Source of the DNA: Chlamydiota bacterium
Lineage (GTDB): Bacteria > Chlamydiota > Chlamydiia > Chlamydiales > JAJFMB01
Reading direction: 5' to 3'
DNA length: 6,689 nucleotides
Assembly: GCA_021772355.1 (NCBI GenBank)
Contig: JAJFMB010000306.1
Coordinates: forward strand, 1 to 6,689
Below, piece after piece: positions 1 through 6,049 of this stretch. The stretch's first letter is position 1. Each line of letters opens with the position of its first letter. A model generated the notes under the pieces. That model was not told the DNA's origin, did not search any database, and worked only from the letters and a program-made list of their open reading frames with translations. The translations under genes and the position numbers were made by a program.

Positions 1-915
1 GAATTCCAATCCGAAAAAATTGTCAAAGTCATTAAACTCCTGTGTAAGACTCTCTATCTTTAACACACAAAAAATTAGTACGAGCTGCACATCCGGGGGT
101 TGGATAAACTTAGCGTCTTGTAAACTTTTGATCTTGGATAAAATACGCTCTACCACAACTCTAACGTCATCAAAGAGAAAAGAAGGAGTTTTTCTATCAG
201 AATCACTAGGTTGAATGCCGAGGACTGATTGCGCAAGAGCTGCCCGACAAAGATAATCCATTTTCGGATGTCTAGGGACACTCTCGGGATAGCATTTTCT
301 AAGATGCTGGTAAACCGCAAAGTGAAGCAGTTCTTTAAAAGGAAATTCCTCACTATTGAGAACCAAATCGTAATTTTGTGGACTAATGACCCTCTGTTGT
401 AGAGAGGCCTCGAGATCATCTAAAGTACCATTATAGGTTTTCTCTTGTGGTTGTCTTGATTGTACTCTTGAACGCAAAGTTTCCGGTTGAGCACTTAATA
501 GAATTTTTGTCGTTTTGTAGGGAAGATTCACCATTGTTTCTACCCGGTCCAAACGATCTTGGTGTGCATTGGCATCAATTGCCAGAAGCAATCCTTTTTT
601 CATTCCCTCTTCCAAAGCCCGCCACTCAATCTGCGAAGTCTTTTCAGAAAGTTCACTTCCTTGGTACCCCTTCTGCATCAGGTCAAAGCGAATCCGATCA
701 GTGCGGATCACACAAAGACCGAGCTGCTGCTCCAAGTGGTTAAGCAGCGCAGTTTTCCCTGAACCTTGAAATCCTCCAACTAAAAGCAGTGGCACTTGGC
801 TGCCGTTCCAAGGCTGGCGGTCTGTCCAAGTGCTAACAATTTCTGTCACCATGCTCTCAGCGATATCTTCCGTAGGTGAAACAGGCGGAGTGGAGTTTAC
901 TGCTTGCGTTTCCAT
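1..915 (-). CDS. AAA_33-type P-loop kinase/ATPase, 3' end cut by window edge
   Basis: The frame is open from the ATG at 915 to the left edge, giving 305 residues without a stop, so the C-terminus is missing. A Walker A motif GFQGSGKT lies at residues 48-55 after a hydrophobic strand (VPLLLVG). RTDRIR (D73) follows the second strand, LLAIDAN (D114) resembles a Walker B strand, and an arginine-rich segment near 148-154 is in the place of a nucleotide-kinase LID. This order is typical of predicted P-loop kinases of the AAA_33/zeta-toxin-like group, which phosphorylate small molecules or other substrates; the substrate here cannot be told. Residues from about 190 onward are a helical extension that I do not recognise. 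The ATG begins one base after the stop of the YjbH-like gene, with GGA about 6 bases upstream of it, so translation is probably coupled. A cytoplasmic location is expected because no signal peptide is seen. Confidence 0.85.
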   Translation of the reverse strand, partial: METQAVNSTPPVSPTEDIAESMVTEIVSTWTDRQPWNGSQVPLLLVGGFQGSGKTALLNHLEQQLGLCVIRTDRIRFDLMQKGYQGSELSEKTSQIEWRALEEGMKKGLLLAIDANAHQDRLDRVETMVNLPYKTTKILLSAQPETLRSRVQSRQPQEKTYNGTLDDLEASLQQRVISPQNYDLVLNSEEFPFKELLHFAVYQHLRKCYPESVPRHPKMDYLCRAALAQSVLGIQPSDSDRKTPSFLFDDVRVVVERILSKIKSLQDAKFIQPPDVQLVLIFCVLKIESLTQEFNDFDNFFGLEF

Positions 916-916
916 C

Positions 917-3079
917 TTATTTCCATTGTCTTTGATCATTTATCGTATTGTACAGAGACTCGCCAACATAGGCTGAATAGCCGACATCGCGTAGCCAGGC
1001 GGACATCGCATAGTTCCAACGGGCTCTATCGCTGTGGGTGTAAAAGATATCCATCGGCATAGAAAAGGCGATCCCTTTGTCATAGTACTGGTGACCGTTA
1101 ATCCGATCATTGCCATTTGTCCAGGTGTACCACACAGTAATGCGCATTCCACTTGGAAAATAACGGGAAAGCTCAAAGCGGCCACCCCAGTCGTTTGCTA
1201 AAAATTTTCCCGCTTTCACCCGAAAGTCTAAGTTGAAATCAATGACATCGTAGTAAAGGGAAGCCAACACTTGCGAGCCGGTAAAGGGAACATACTGTTT
1301 TTGAAAGCCGTCGAGTTTGCGTATTGTGTTGAAAAATCCTAAACCCGTCATCGTTCTGCGCTTAAGAATCGCTCCCTCCAGACCAACTGCCCAATTGTGT
1401 TCATTAACGGGATAGTACAGAACCTCTCCTGCTACACCGCCATACATCTGTGTAAAATACCCCACAGAGAGCCTCGAGAAGACGCCGCATCCCATATTCC
1501 AACTGCGTTGTAAATAGAGTTGATCAAAAGTGAGTCCTCTTTGTTTATAGTAATCAATCACTTGTGTGTGCACATTAATAAGCTGTGAGGGGTTCAACCG
1601 ATCGACAGAACTCACGCCATTCATGTCTGTGAAAAGAATCAAACCTAAATTACAAATATAGTAGATGTTTCCCCACAAGAAACCGTCAATCACACCATTC
1701 AATCCAACAGCATACTTAAACTTTCCCGTTGAGCTTCCAAACACCGTACGAGTTTTGGGAAGCAGCTCAAAATTTGCCCATTCGCGCCGTTTAAGATAGA
1801 TCAACTTCGTGGCCCCATCATCGCAACACCCCACATTGCGCATGGGGGTTAACGCATCAAGTTCAGGATTTCCCATCCACTCAAGGCTAAAAGAACGAAT
1901 GTATGTCATCGGAAAGATGTATTCTTGAATAGGAAACCCTTCAGATTCTCGCACAATCACCACTTTGGAAACATCGGCAGGGGTTAAGTAAGCTAAAAGA
2001 TTACTTAGACGCGCCCGCACCTCACTTTCCAAGCGGTACTTCTCATTATAAACCACCATGCGTAGTATTTTATTGGCGCACTGATCATAACCGGAGCTGA
2101 CTTCCAAGAGCTCAAAACCTTGCTCTTTCATGGCATACGTAAAATCCTGCACCATTACGCTTTCAGGACGAGTTGGCCCCACCCTTTCTTGGTTGATCGG
2201 AGCGCGGTAGGGCAAACAGTCATCATATTTAGGAAGGAAACCTTTCGTATATCCAAAATTGTAGTAGGTCGATATCGAAGCCGCAACTTCTTCACCACGT
2301 ACATAACCGACAGACAGATCCACACGGTCCATCAGGCGATATTTTGCTCCAATATTAAATTTCGTCTTTTGATTGCGCCCATCAGGGTGCAACTCAATAT
2401 GCTTATTCTTATATGGTGTGGCATCGTACTCTCCCACTAAGCTTAAAGGCTGTAGATAGCGCAATCGACTTTTCAAAAAGGGCATCCAATTCACACCGCC
2501 GAACCACCCGTCAATGCGATCGCCCCCATAACCCAGACTCCACTCCAAATTGTAATCAAGATGAACCTTTGTCAAGACGACATACTCTGCAGTAAACGCT
2601 TTAGTGCCCATAAAATCTTCCACACCAAAAGCAAACCCGGGGAGACGGTAATCACTATCTTCCGGTCGCAGGAGGGCAATTTTGATATTAGCACCTTTAT
2701 CCGAACGATCACCAAATCCGGAGCAGGACAAGACAGGATCTTCCATGCCAATAAAAACGCGATAATTCCCAGACATTTCCAAACGATCGGTGAGCTGAAC
2801 GCGCAAATTGTATAGATTATAGGGAGGAACATGCGCAAAACCAAAGCCCACCTCACCTTGACAACCCATACGAGCAGAAGGCATATTTAAGTAGCCACCA
2901 TAGAGGAGATGATTATACGTAACAGGATAACGCTGAGCTAAATAACAATCCCAAAAACCGACGATCATTAAGTCTTTCATCAAACTATTTGCGCAGTCTT
3001 CATACGATGCCCACTCCTTTGCACAGCAAATAGAGGGAAACAAGCCCAGCACACTAATCCAACGGAATAACAACTTCAT
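917..3079 (-). CDS. YjbH-family outer-membrane beta-barrel protein
   Basis: This encodes 720 residues, close to the roughly 700 of E. coli YjbH, a predicted outer-membrane protein linked to exopolysaccharide secretion. The N-terminus MKLLFRWISVLGLFPSICCA is a signal peptide with probable cleavage after residue 20. Family hallmarks follow: LNMPSARM at about 64-71, the PPYNLYN segment near 85-91, and GFAFGVEDFMGTKAF then AEYVVLTK at about 148-171. Alternating aromatic strands typical of a beta-barrel flank a more soluble alpha/beta stretch at about 311-396, and more barrel-like strands run to the C-terminus. I chose the ATG at 3079 because it places the signal peptide at the very start; the frame extends upstream to a TTG at 3136, but those residues add nothing family-like. 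The mature chain carries ten cysteines, many for a barrel, which could fit the disulfide-linked chlamydial envelope (inference). It lies downstream of nqrA and one base upstream of the P-loop kinase gene. No yjbE, yjbF or yjbG is visible. Confidence 0.88.
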   Translation of the reverse strand: MKLLFRWISVLGLFPSICCAKEWASYEDCANSLMKDLMIVGFWDCYLAQRYPVTYNHLLYGGYLNMPSARMGCQGEVGFGFAHVPPYNLYNLRVQLTDRLEMSGNYRVFIGMEDPVLSCSGFGDRSDKGANIKIALLRPEDSDYRLPGFAFGVEDFMGTKAFTAEYVVLTKVHLDYNLEWSLGYGGDRIDGWFGGVNWMPFLKSRLRYLQPLSLVGEYDATPYKNKHIELHPDGRNQKTKFNIGAKYRLMDRVDLSVGYVRGEEVAASISTYYNFGYTKGFLPKYDDCLPYRAPINQERVGPTRPESVMVQDFTYAMKEQGFELLEVSSGYDQCANKILRMVVYNEKYRLESEVRARLSNLLAYLTPADVSKVVIVRESEGFPIQEYIFPMTYIRSFSLEWMGNPELDALTPMRNVGCCDDGATKLIYLKRREWANFELLPKTRTVFGSSTGKFKYAVGLNGVIDGFLWGNIYYICNLGLILFTDMNGVSSVDRLNPSQLINVHTQVIDYYKQRGLTFDQLYLQRSWNMGCGVFSRLSVGYFTQMYGGVAGEVLYYPVNEHNWAVGLEGAILKRRTMTGLGFFNTIRKLDGFQKQYVPFTGSQVLASLYYDVIDFNLDFRVKAGKFLANDWGGRFELSRYFPSGMRITVWYTWTNGNDRINGHQYYDKGIAFSMPMDIFYTHSDRARWNYAMSAWLRDVGYSAYVGESLYNTINDQRQWK

Positions 3080-3107
3080 GATCGTTCTAGATAAAAAAGA
3101 TGCTGAG

Positions 3108-3136
3108 AGAATACACCCGCAGAAGGAAAAATGCAA
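3108..3136 (-). promoter_or_regulatory. candidate sigma70-like promoter for the YjbH-like gene
   Basis: On the minus strand TTGCAT (3136-3131) and TATTCT (3113-3108) are separated by exactly 17 bases. The -35 box matches the consensus at three positions and the -10 box at four. Transcription would begin near 3101 and give a leader of about 22 bases before the ATG at 3079. No strong Shine-Dalgarno sequence precedes that ATG. The promoter would drive both the YjbH-like and kinase genes. Matches this good occur by chance in AT-rich DNA, so this is a prediction only. Confidence 0.35.
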
Positions 3137-3188
3137 GAAGTGCCTCTTTCCTAACTGAGGAAGAAATACCTAAGATGTGACGTAATGA

Positions 3189-4559
3189 CTACCCTGTGAC
3201 TTCAGCAGCGTAATTGGCAAGACCCTCTTTAACGATCTCTGTCATGTCGATTTTTGAAGGACAAACAAAAGAGGGTAAAGCAAAATCTTCACTAGCAACC
3301 TCTAAAAGACCAAGCTCATCGGCAAGATCATAGTCCTCAGCCATAACAGCTTTAGTTAACAGCATCGTGTTGATATTGAGAGGCATAACCTGATCATAAA
3401 GCGTCGGATCGATAAAGGCGCGATGCTCACCATGAAGATTTGTCGTAAAATCATACTCTCGATTTTGGTTATTGTAATGACCACTTAAGTACGCTTTACT
3501 AAACGTGTATTTACTTCCACCAAGACGAAAGAAATGCATAAACTCTCGCTTCACATTTTCCGGAATCACGCAAAAGACATAGTCATAATACCCTAAAAAA
3601 TCTTCAACGCTCACTTTGTGGCCAATTAGTGGATCCCCTGAGATAAAACGTAAAAGCCCTTTTTGGATATGCCCTGCAATAAGCCCGCCAACAGGATAAC
3701 CTTCGCGCGCGCGGTAGTAACCAACTTGCTCTGGCAGCACACCGGGACCCGCAATACTAATGACACGTTCAATCAAATAACGTCCTGTGCGAAGTAAATG
3801 ACCAACACCGACAACATCGTGGACATTCAAGGTCCACACTTCCTCATCATAGGAGCGAATCGGATCAATTTTTTGAATGTGCAACGAATGAGTACCTATG
3901 GGATGAGGACCCTCAGCCGTGTGCTTTTCCACATTTTGCGCATCTGTAAAGGCTGAACATTGCGACCCCTTACGGTAAACGAGATGAACTGCCCCATCTG
4001 TTAGTTTGGCAAGAGCTAAGAGACCTCTTTGAAAATCATCTTCATGGCCCCTAACTTGCATTTCAGCAGATGGAACAAAGGGAGCAGACTCGATAGCTTT
4101 AACAAAAATGCTCTTTGGTACCTTATCCGGGTTAGCTAAACGATCAAATGGGCGGGAACGTATCGTAGCAAAAAGACCTCCAGCCTTAAGAGAATTAATG
4201 ATCTCTTCTCGAGAACCGGAAGCGACGTCGATTTCTTGGATTTTTTCCTCATCAGCCACATCGATCACAATATCTAAAATTCGCCGCTTTAAACCCCTTC
4301 GAATCTCTTTAACTACACCAGCGGCAGGCGACACAAACATGCGCCCTTCACAGCCTTTATCTTCGGCAATTGGCTGCCCTTGTTTTACAACATCGCCAAC
4401 CTTTGCCAGCAATCGAAACTTTACTCCTTCAAAAGGACTAAGATTCAATGAAACCTGTTTTGGAGCAGCTAAAGGCATCACTTCGCTACCCTTTGCTCCG
4501 GTTTCAGGTTTACCTTTGATAGGGATATCTAATCCGCGCTTAATTTTAATCTCGACCAT
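3189..4559 (-). CDS. nqrA: Na+-translocating NADH:quinone reductase subunit A (NqrA)
   Basis: NqrA is the quinone-associated, cytoplasm-facing subunit of Na+-NQR, which oxidises NADH, reduces ubiquinone or menaquinone and pumps Na+ across the inner membrane. The protein is 456 residues, the family size (446 in Vibrio, about 465 in Chlamydia). Recognisable segments, numbered from the chosen start, are IKRGLDIPIKG at the N-terminus, the lipoyl/barrel-sandwich-like VGDVVKQGQPIAEDKG near 54-69, SPAAGVVKEIRRGLKRR near 77-93, GLFATIRSRPFDR near 128-140, EGPHPIGTHSLHI near 216-228, FISGDPLIGHKV near 306-317, TNLHGEHRAFIDP near 373-385 and EDFALPSFVCPSK near 424-436. The ATG at 4559 is chosen because MVEIKIKRGLD aligns with known NqrA N-termini; an ATG two codons upstream (4565) is equally open. 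Neither has a clear Shine-Dalgarno. No nqrB follows: the next gene downstream encodes the YjbH-like protein, as expected for Chlamydiae, where nqrA is detached from the other nqr genes. Confidence 0.96.
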   Translation of the reverse strand: MVEIKIKRGLDIPIKGKPETGAKGSEVMPLAAPKQVSLNLSPFEGVKFRLLAKVGDVVKQGQPIAEDKGCEGRMFVSPAAGVVKEIRRGLKRRILDIVIDVADEEKIQEIDVASGSREEIINSLKAGGLFATIRSRPFDRLANPDKVPKSIFVKAIESAPFVPSAEMQVRGHEDDFQRGLLALAKLTDGAVHLVYRKGSQCSAFTDAQNVEKHTAEGPHPIGTHSLHIQKIDPIRSYDEEVWTLNVHDVVGVGHLLRTGRYLIERVISIAGPGVLPEQVGYYRAREGYPVGGLIAGHIQKGLLRFISGDPLIGHKVSVEDFLGYYDYVFCVIPENVKREFMHFFRLGGSKYTFSKAYLSGHYNNQNREYDFTTNLHGEHRAFIDPTLYDQVMPLNINTMLLTKAVMAEDYDLADELGLLEVASEDFALPSFVCPSKIDMTEIVKEGLANYAAEVTG

Positions 4560-4591
4560 ACACATTCTGAAATTACTGCTTCGAATCTCAA

Positions 4592-4620
4592 AAGGTAATC
4601 AAATATTGAGTTTTAGGCAA
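4592..4620 (-). promoter_or_regulatory. weak candidate promoter for nqrA
   Basis: On the minus strand TTGCCT (4620-4615) and TACCTT (4597-4592) are 17 bases apart, with transcription expected near 4585. The -35 box overlaps a 10-base dyad (AGGCAAGCCT, 4615-4624) that could be a regulator site. The -10 match is poor (3 of 6). A perfect TATAAT on the same strand at 4663-4658 is an alternative that would give a leader of about 90 bases but has no good -35 box. Confidence 0.2.
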
Positions 4621-4633
4621 GCCTGAATAATTA

Positions 4634-4651
4634 AAATATTTTTAAATATTT
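4634..4651. repeat. two phased AAATATTT palindromes in divergent intergenic region
   Basis: The self-complementary octamer AAATATTT occurs at 4634-4641 and 4644-4651, exactly 10 bases start to start, about one helical turn. A one-mismatch copy (AAATATTG) lies at 4601-4608. The whole divergent gap (4566-4689) is extremely AT-rich. The spacing could suit a DNA-binding or DNA-bending protein acting on nqrA and the membrane-protease gene, but low complexity alone could produce it. Confidence 0.3.
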
Positions 4652-4671
4652 ATTTTTATTATATTTTTCTT

Positions 4672-4677
4672 TATAAT
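4672..4677 (+). promoter_or_regulatory. TATAAT -10 box for the HExxH membrane protein gene
   Basis: A perfect -10 consensus TATAAT ends 12 bases before the ATG at 4690. The best -35 at 17-base spacing is TTTATT (4649-4654), only a weak match, though the upstream A/T tracts could help polymerase binding. Transcription would start near 4684, leaving a leader of only about six bases with no room for a Shine-Dalgarno, so the message would be nearly leaderless if this box is used. Confidence 0.4.
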
Positions 4678-4689
4678 ACATACTTAATT

Positions 4690-5559
4690 ATGAATAATGT
4701 AAGTTGTAGTTATTTTTTTAACCAAATCGAATTAACTCCTTTAAAAGAAAAGGCAAACCGCTGCTGCACGGAAATTAAGACCTGGAGTGCAGCTCATCCC
4801 GCTTTTATTGAGCTCACCGCCTCATTAGCCCTTAATTTAGTCGTTATTACCTTTGTTGCCGCCCCCTTAAACCCCTCTGCCATCACACTTGCTTTGATGG
4901 GATATTTAGTCGGCGCAGTCGTACAAGGAGGGTTTGCCCTCTACAAAAAATACAAACATTCCGAAGAGGACGCAACGCAACCCGGACAACACATCGCACG
5001 AGTGAATACTGCTGTAATCTTAGGAAGAGCATGGCCCAATATCGCCATCCACGAGACAGGACACGCACTTTCAGCTCTTAGCTGTTTTAAAAAAGCCGAC
5101 CCTCTTATCAGCGTTAGTCCTATGCGTGGCGGCAATACAAATTACGCCATCTCCTACGGACTGACCCCTTTTGGAAAACTACTCGGCATGCAAAACGCAC
5201 GCCTTCTCACATCAGCTGCCGGGATCATGGCCTCTACAGTATTTGCAATGCTCGAATTCGGTCTAGCCGAACAGATCAAAGACCAGCACCCCACCATCAG
5301 CAAATCCCTTAATTACCACGGCATTTCCCTTATCTTAACCGATGTGATCTACGGGCTAACCACTTTCATTGCCAGCAGAGCAGATTTGACACACGACTTT
5401 ATGTACCTCTGGCAGGCAGGAAATATCCACCCCCTCATCCCAATCACTCTGATGATTGCAATCCCCCTGATCGAAGTGCTCTTAATCAAACTCTACGATC
5501 ACTACCAAAAAGCAAAACCTATCGATGCACTAGCTGCCAATACCTTCGAAATGTCATAA
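4690..5559 (+). CDS. multi-pass membrane protein with HExxH motif, putative M50-like metalloprotease
   Basis: This 289-residue protein has hydrophobic segments at about 37-60, 63-86, 172-190, 211-229 and 246-268, so it is predicted to sit in the inner membrane. HETGHALSAL at 121-130 contains the zinc-binding HExxH sequence (H121, E122, H125). It is followed by a glycine-rich stretch (SPMRGGNTNY, 143-152) and a small-residue hydrophobic segment (LLTSAAGIMAS, 172-182), an arrangement like M50/S2P-type proteases, where HExxH is followed by a glycine-rich loop and an alanine/glycine-rich helix. Candidate third zinc ligands are D218 in the fourth hydrophobic segment and H235/D236; which one, if any, is real cannot be told. 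The HExxH is preceded by only a short hydrophobic stretch (NTAVILGRAWPNIAI), weaker than in classical site-2 proteases. Substrate and role are unknown. The ATG at 4690 is the only ATG before residue 70 and lacks a Shine-Dalgarno. The gene diverges from nqrA and converges on the coiled-coil gene. Confidence 0.8.
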   Translation: MNNVSCSYFFNQIELTPLKEKANRCCTEIKTWSAAHPAFIELTASLALNLVVITFVAAPLNPSAITLALMGYLVGAVVQGGFALYKKYKHSEEDATQPGQHIARVNTAVILGRAWPNIAIHETGHALSALSCFKKADPLISVSPMRGGNTNYAISYGLTPFGKLLGMQNARLLTSAAGIMASTVFAMLEFGLAEQIKDQHPTISKSLNYHGISLILTDVIYGLTTFIASRADLTHDFMYLWQAGNIHPLIPITLMIAIPLIEVLLIKLYDHYQKAKPIDALAANTFEMS

Positions 5560-5560
5560 T

Positions 5561-5580
5561 TTTTATCTACTCGGATAAAA
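5561..5580. terminator. AU-rich hairpin between convergent genes
   Basis: TTTTATC (5561-5567) pairs perfectly with GATAAAA (5574-5580) around a six-base loop, starting two bases after the stop codon of the membrane-protein gene and 14 bases past the stop of the opposing small gene. On the plus strand the 3' arm is followed a few bases later by a run of five T (about 5588-5592); on the minus strand the hairpin is also followed by an AT-rich stretch. The stem has only one GC pair, so termination may be inefficient. A bidirectional weak terminator is the simplest reading. Confidence 0.4.
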
Positions 5581-5593
5581 TAAACGGTTTTTA

Positions 5594-5929
5594 CTAATTA
5601 ATTTCTTCTAAATTAGGATACGAAGAAATAATAGAATACGCCTGAAGCATAGAAGCTGATATATCCCTTCTCGCACGAACAATGCGATAGTTGCTTTGCA
5701 AAGATGTCAATTTAACTTTCATTTTTTGGACATCTACTTGATGCTCATGGATCAAATGATGTAAAGAAGGCTTATTACCTCGTTGATTATGAGAAATTCT
5801 ATTCTTCAATAATTGAATGTGATTTTCTCTTTTTGCTATTTTTTGAGTAAGAGGAGGAATTTTTTGTTCCAAACTAACAAAAAGTCGTTGTATATTACTA
5901 TAATTTGTTTGCAAGACTTGTAAACTCAC
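5594..5929 (-). CDS. small helical, probably coiled-coil protein of unknown function
   Basis: I do not recognise this 111-residue protein. It is rich in L, I, Q, K and S with no Cys or Trp, has no signal peptide or membrane segment, and reads as two long amphipathic helices (about 5-46 and 56-103) joined by a polar turn NQRGNKPS at 48-55, so an antiparallel coiled-coil hairpin is likely. The start is GTG at 5929, supported by AAGGA six bases upstream, one of the clearest ribosome binding sites in the window. Base composition is visibly more AT-rich than the flanking genes. Small helical hairpins of this size occur among secretion chaperones and needle or stalk proteins, but no family motif is seen here, so no function is assigned. 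A real gene is favoured by the ribosome binding site, the TATAAT box at 5967-5962 and the sustained heptad-like pattern. Confidence 0.65.
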   Translation of the reverse strand: MSLQVLQTNYSNIQRLFVSLEQKIPPLTQKIAKRENHIQLLKNRISHNQRGNKPSLHHLIHEHQVDVQKMKVKLTSLQSNYRIVRARRDISASMLQAYSIISSYPNLEEIN

Positions 5930-5967
5930 AACTATTCCTTACTTTTTATAAATGAACATGTATTATA
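5930..5967 (-). promoter_or_regulatory. -10 box and ribosome binding site of the coiled-coil gene
   Basis: On the minus strand a perfect TATAAT (5967-5962) lies about 32 bases before the GTG start. A poor -35 (ATTCTT, 5990-5985) sits 17 bases further up next to a T-run. Transcription near 5955 would leave a leader of about 25 bases that ends with AAGGA (5940-5936), six bases from the GTG. The good ribosome binding site decides the non-ATG start. Confidence 0.45.
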
Positions 5968-6049
5968 CACATAAATCAGAAAAAAAGAATACTAAAAATA
6001 AATTTATCATCCACAAGATCGTAACTGTGATATCTCCCCTAATGAGAGC

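Noticed and set aside
1..6. Window begins with GAATTC, an EcoRI site, suggesting a cloned fragment end
   Set aside because: Another GAATTC lies inside at 5254-5259 and the right end has none; a single terminal match can be chance and says nothing about biology.
447..769. Overlapping plus-strand frames of up to 98 codons
   Set aside because: They lie opposite the P-loop kinase, whose Walker A and kinase pattern are in the minus-strand frame.
2120..2856. Several 60-106 codon frames on both strands inside the YjbH-like gene
   Set aside because: All overlap the well-supported family protein in other frames and show no independent start signals or recognisable motifs.
3148..3162. Short inverted repeat TTCCT/AGGAA downstream of nqrA as a terminator
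   Set aside because: The stem is only five base pairs and no T-run follows on the minus strand, so intrinsic termination is not supported.
4108..4626. 172-codon plus-strand open frame opposite the start of nqrA
   Set aside because: It is antisense to a confidently identified gene, and its product has no domain-like pattern, signal or membrane segment; its composition is what a mirrored reading of nqrA would give.
6001..6049. Possible imperfect hairpin after the oxygenase stop (CACA/TGTG core)
   Set aside because: Only four contiguous pairs with a ten-base loop, which is not convincing as a terminator or structured RNA.
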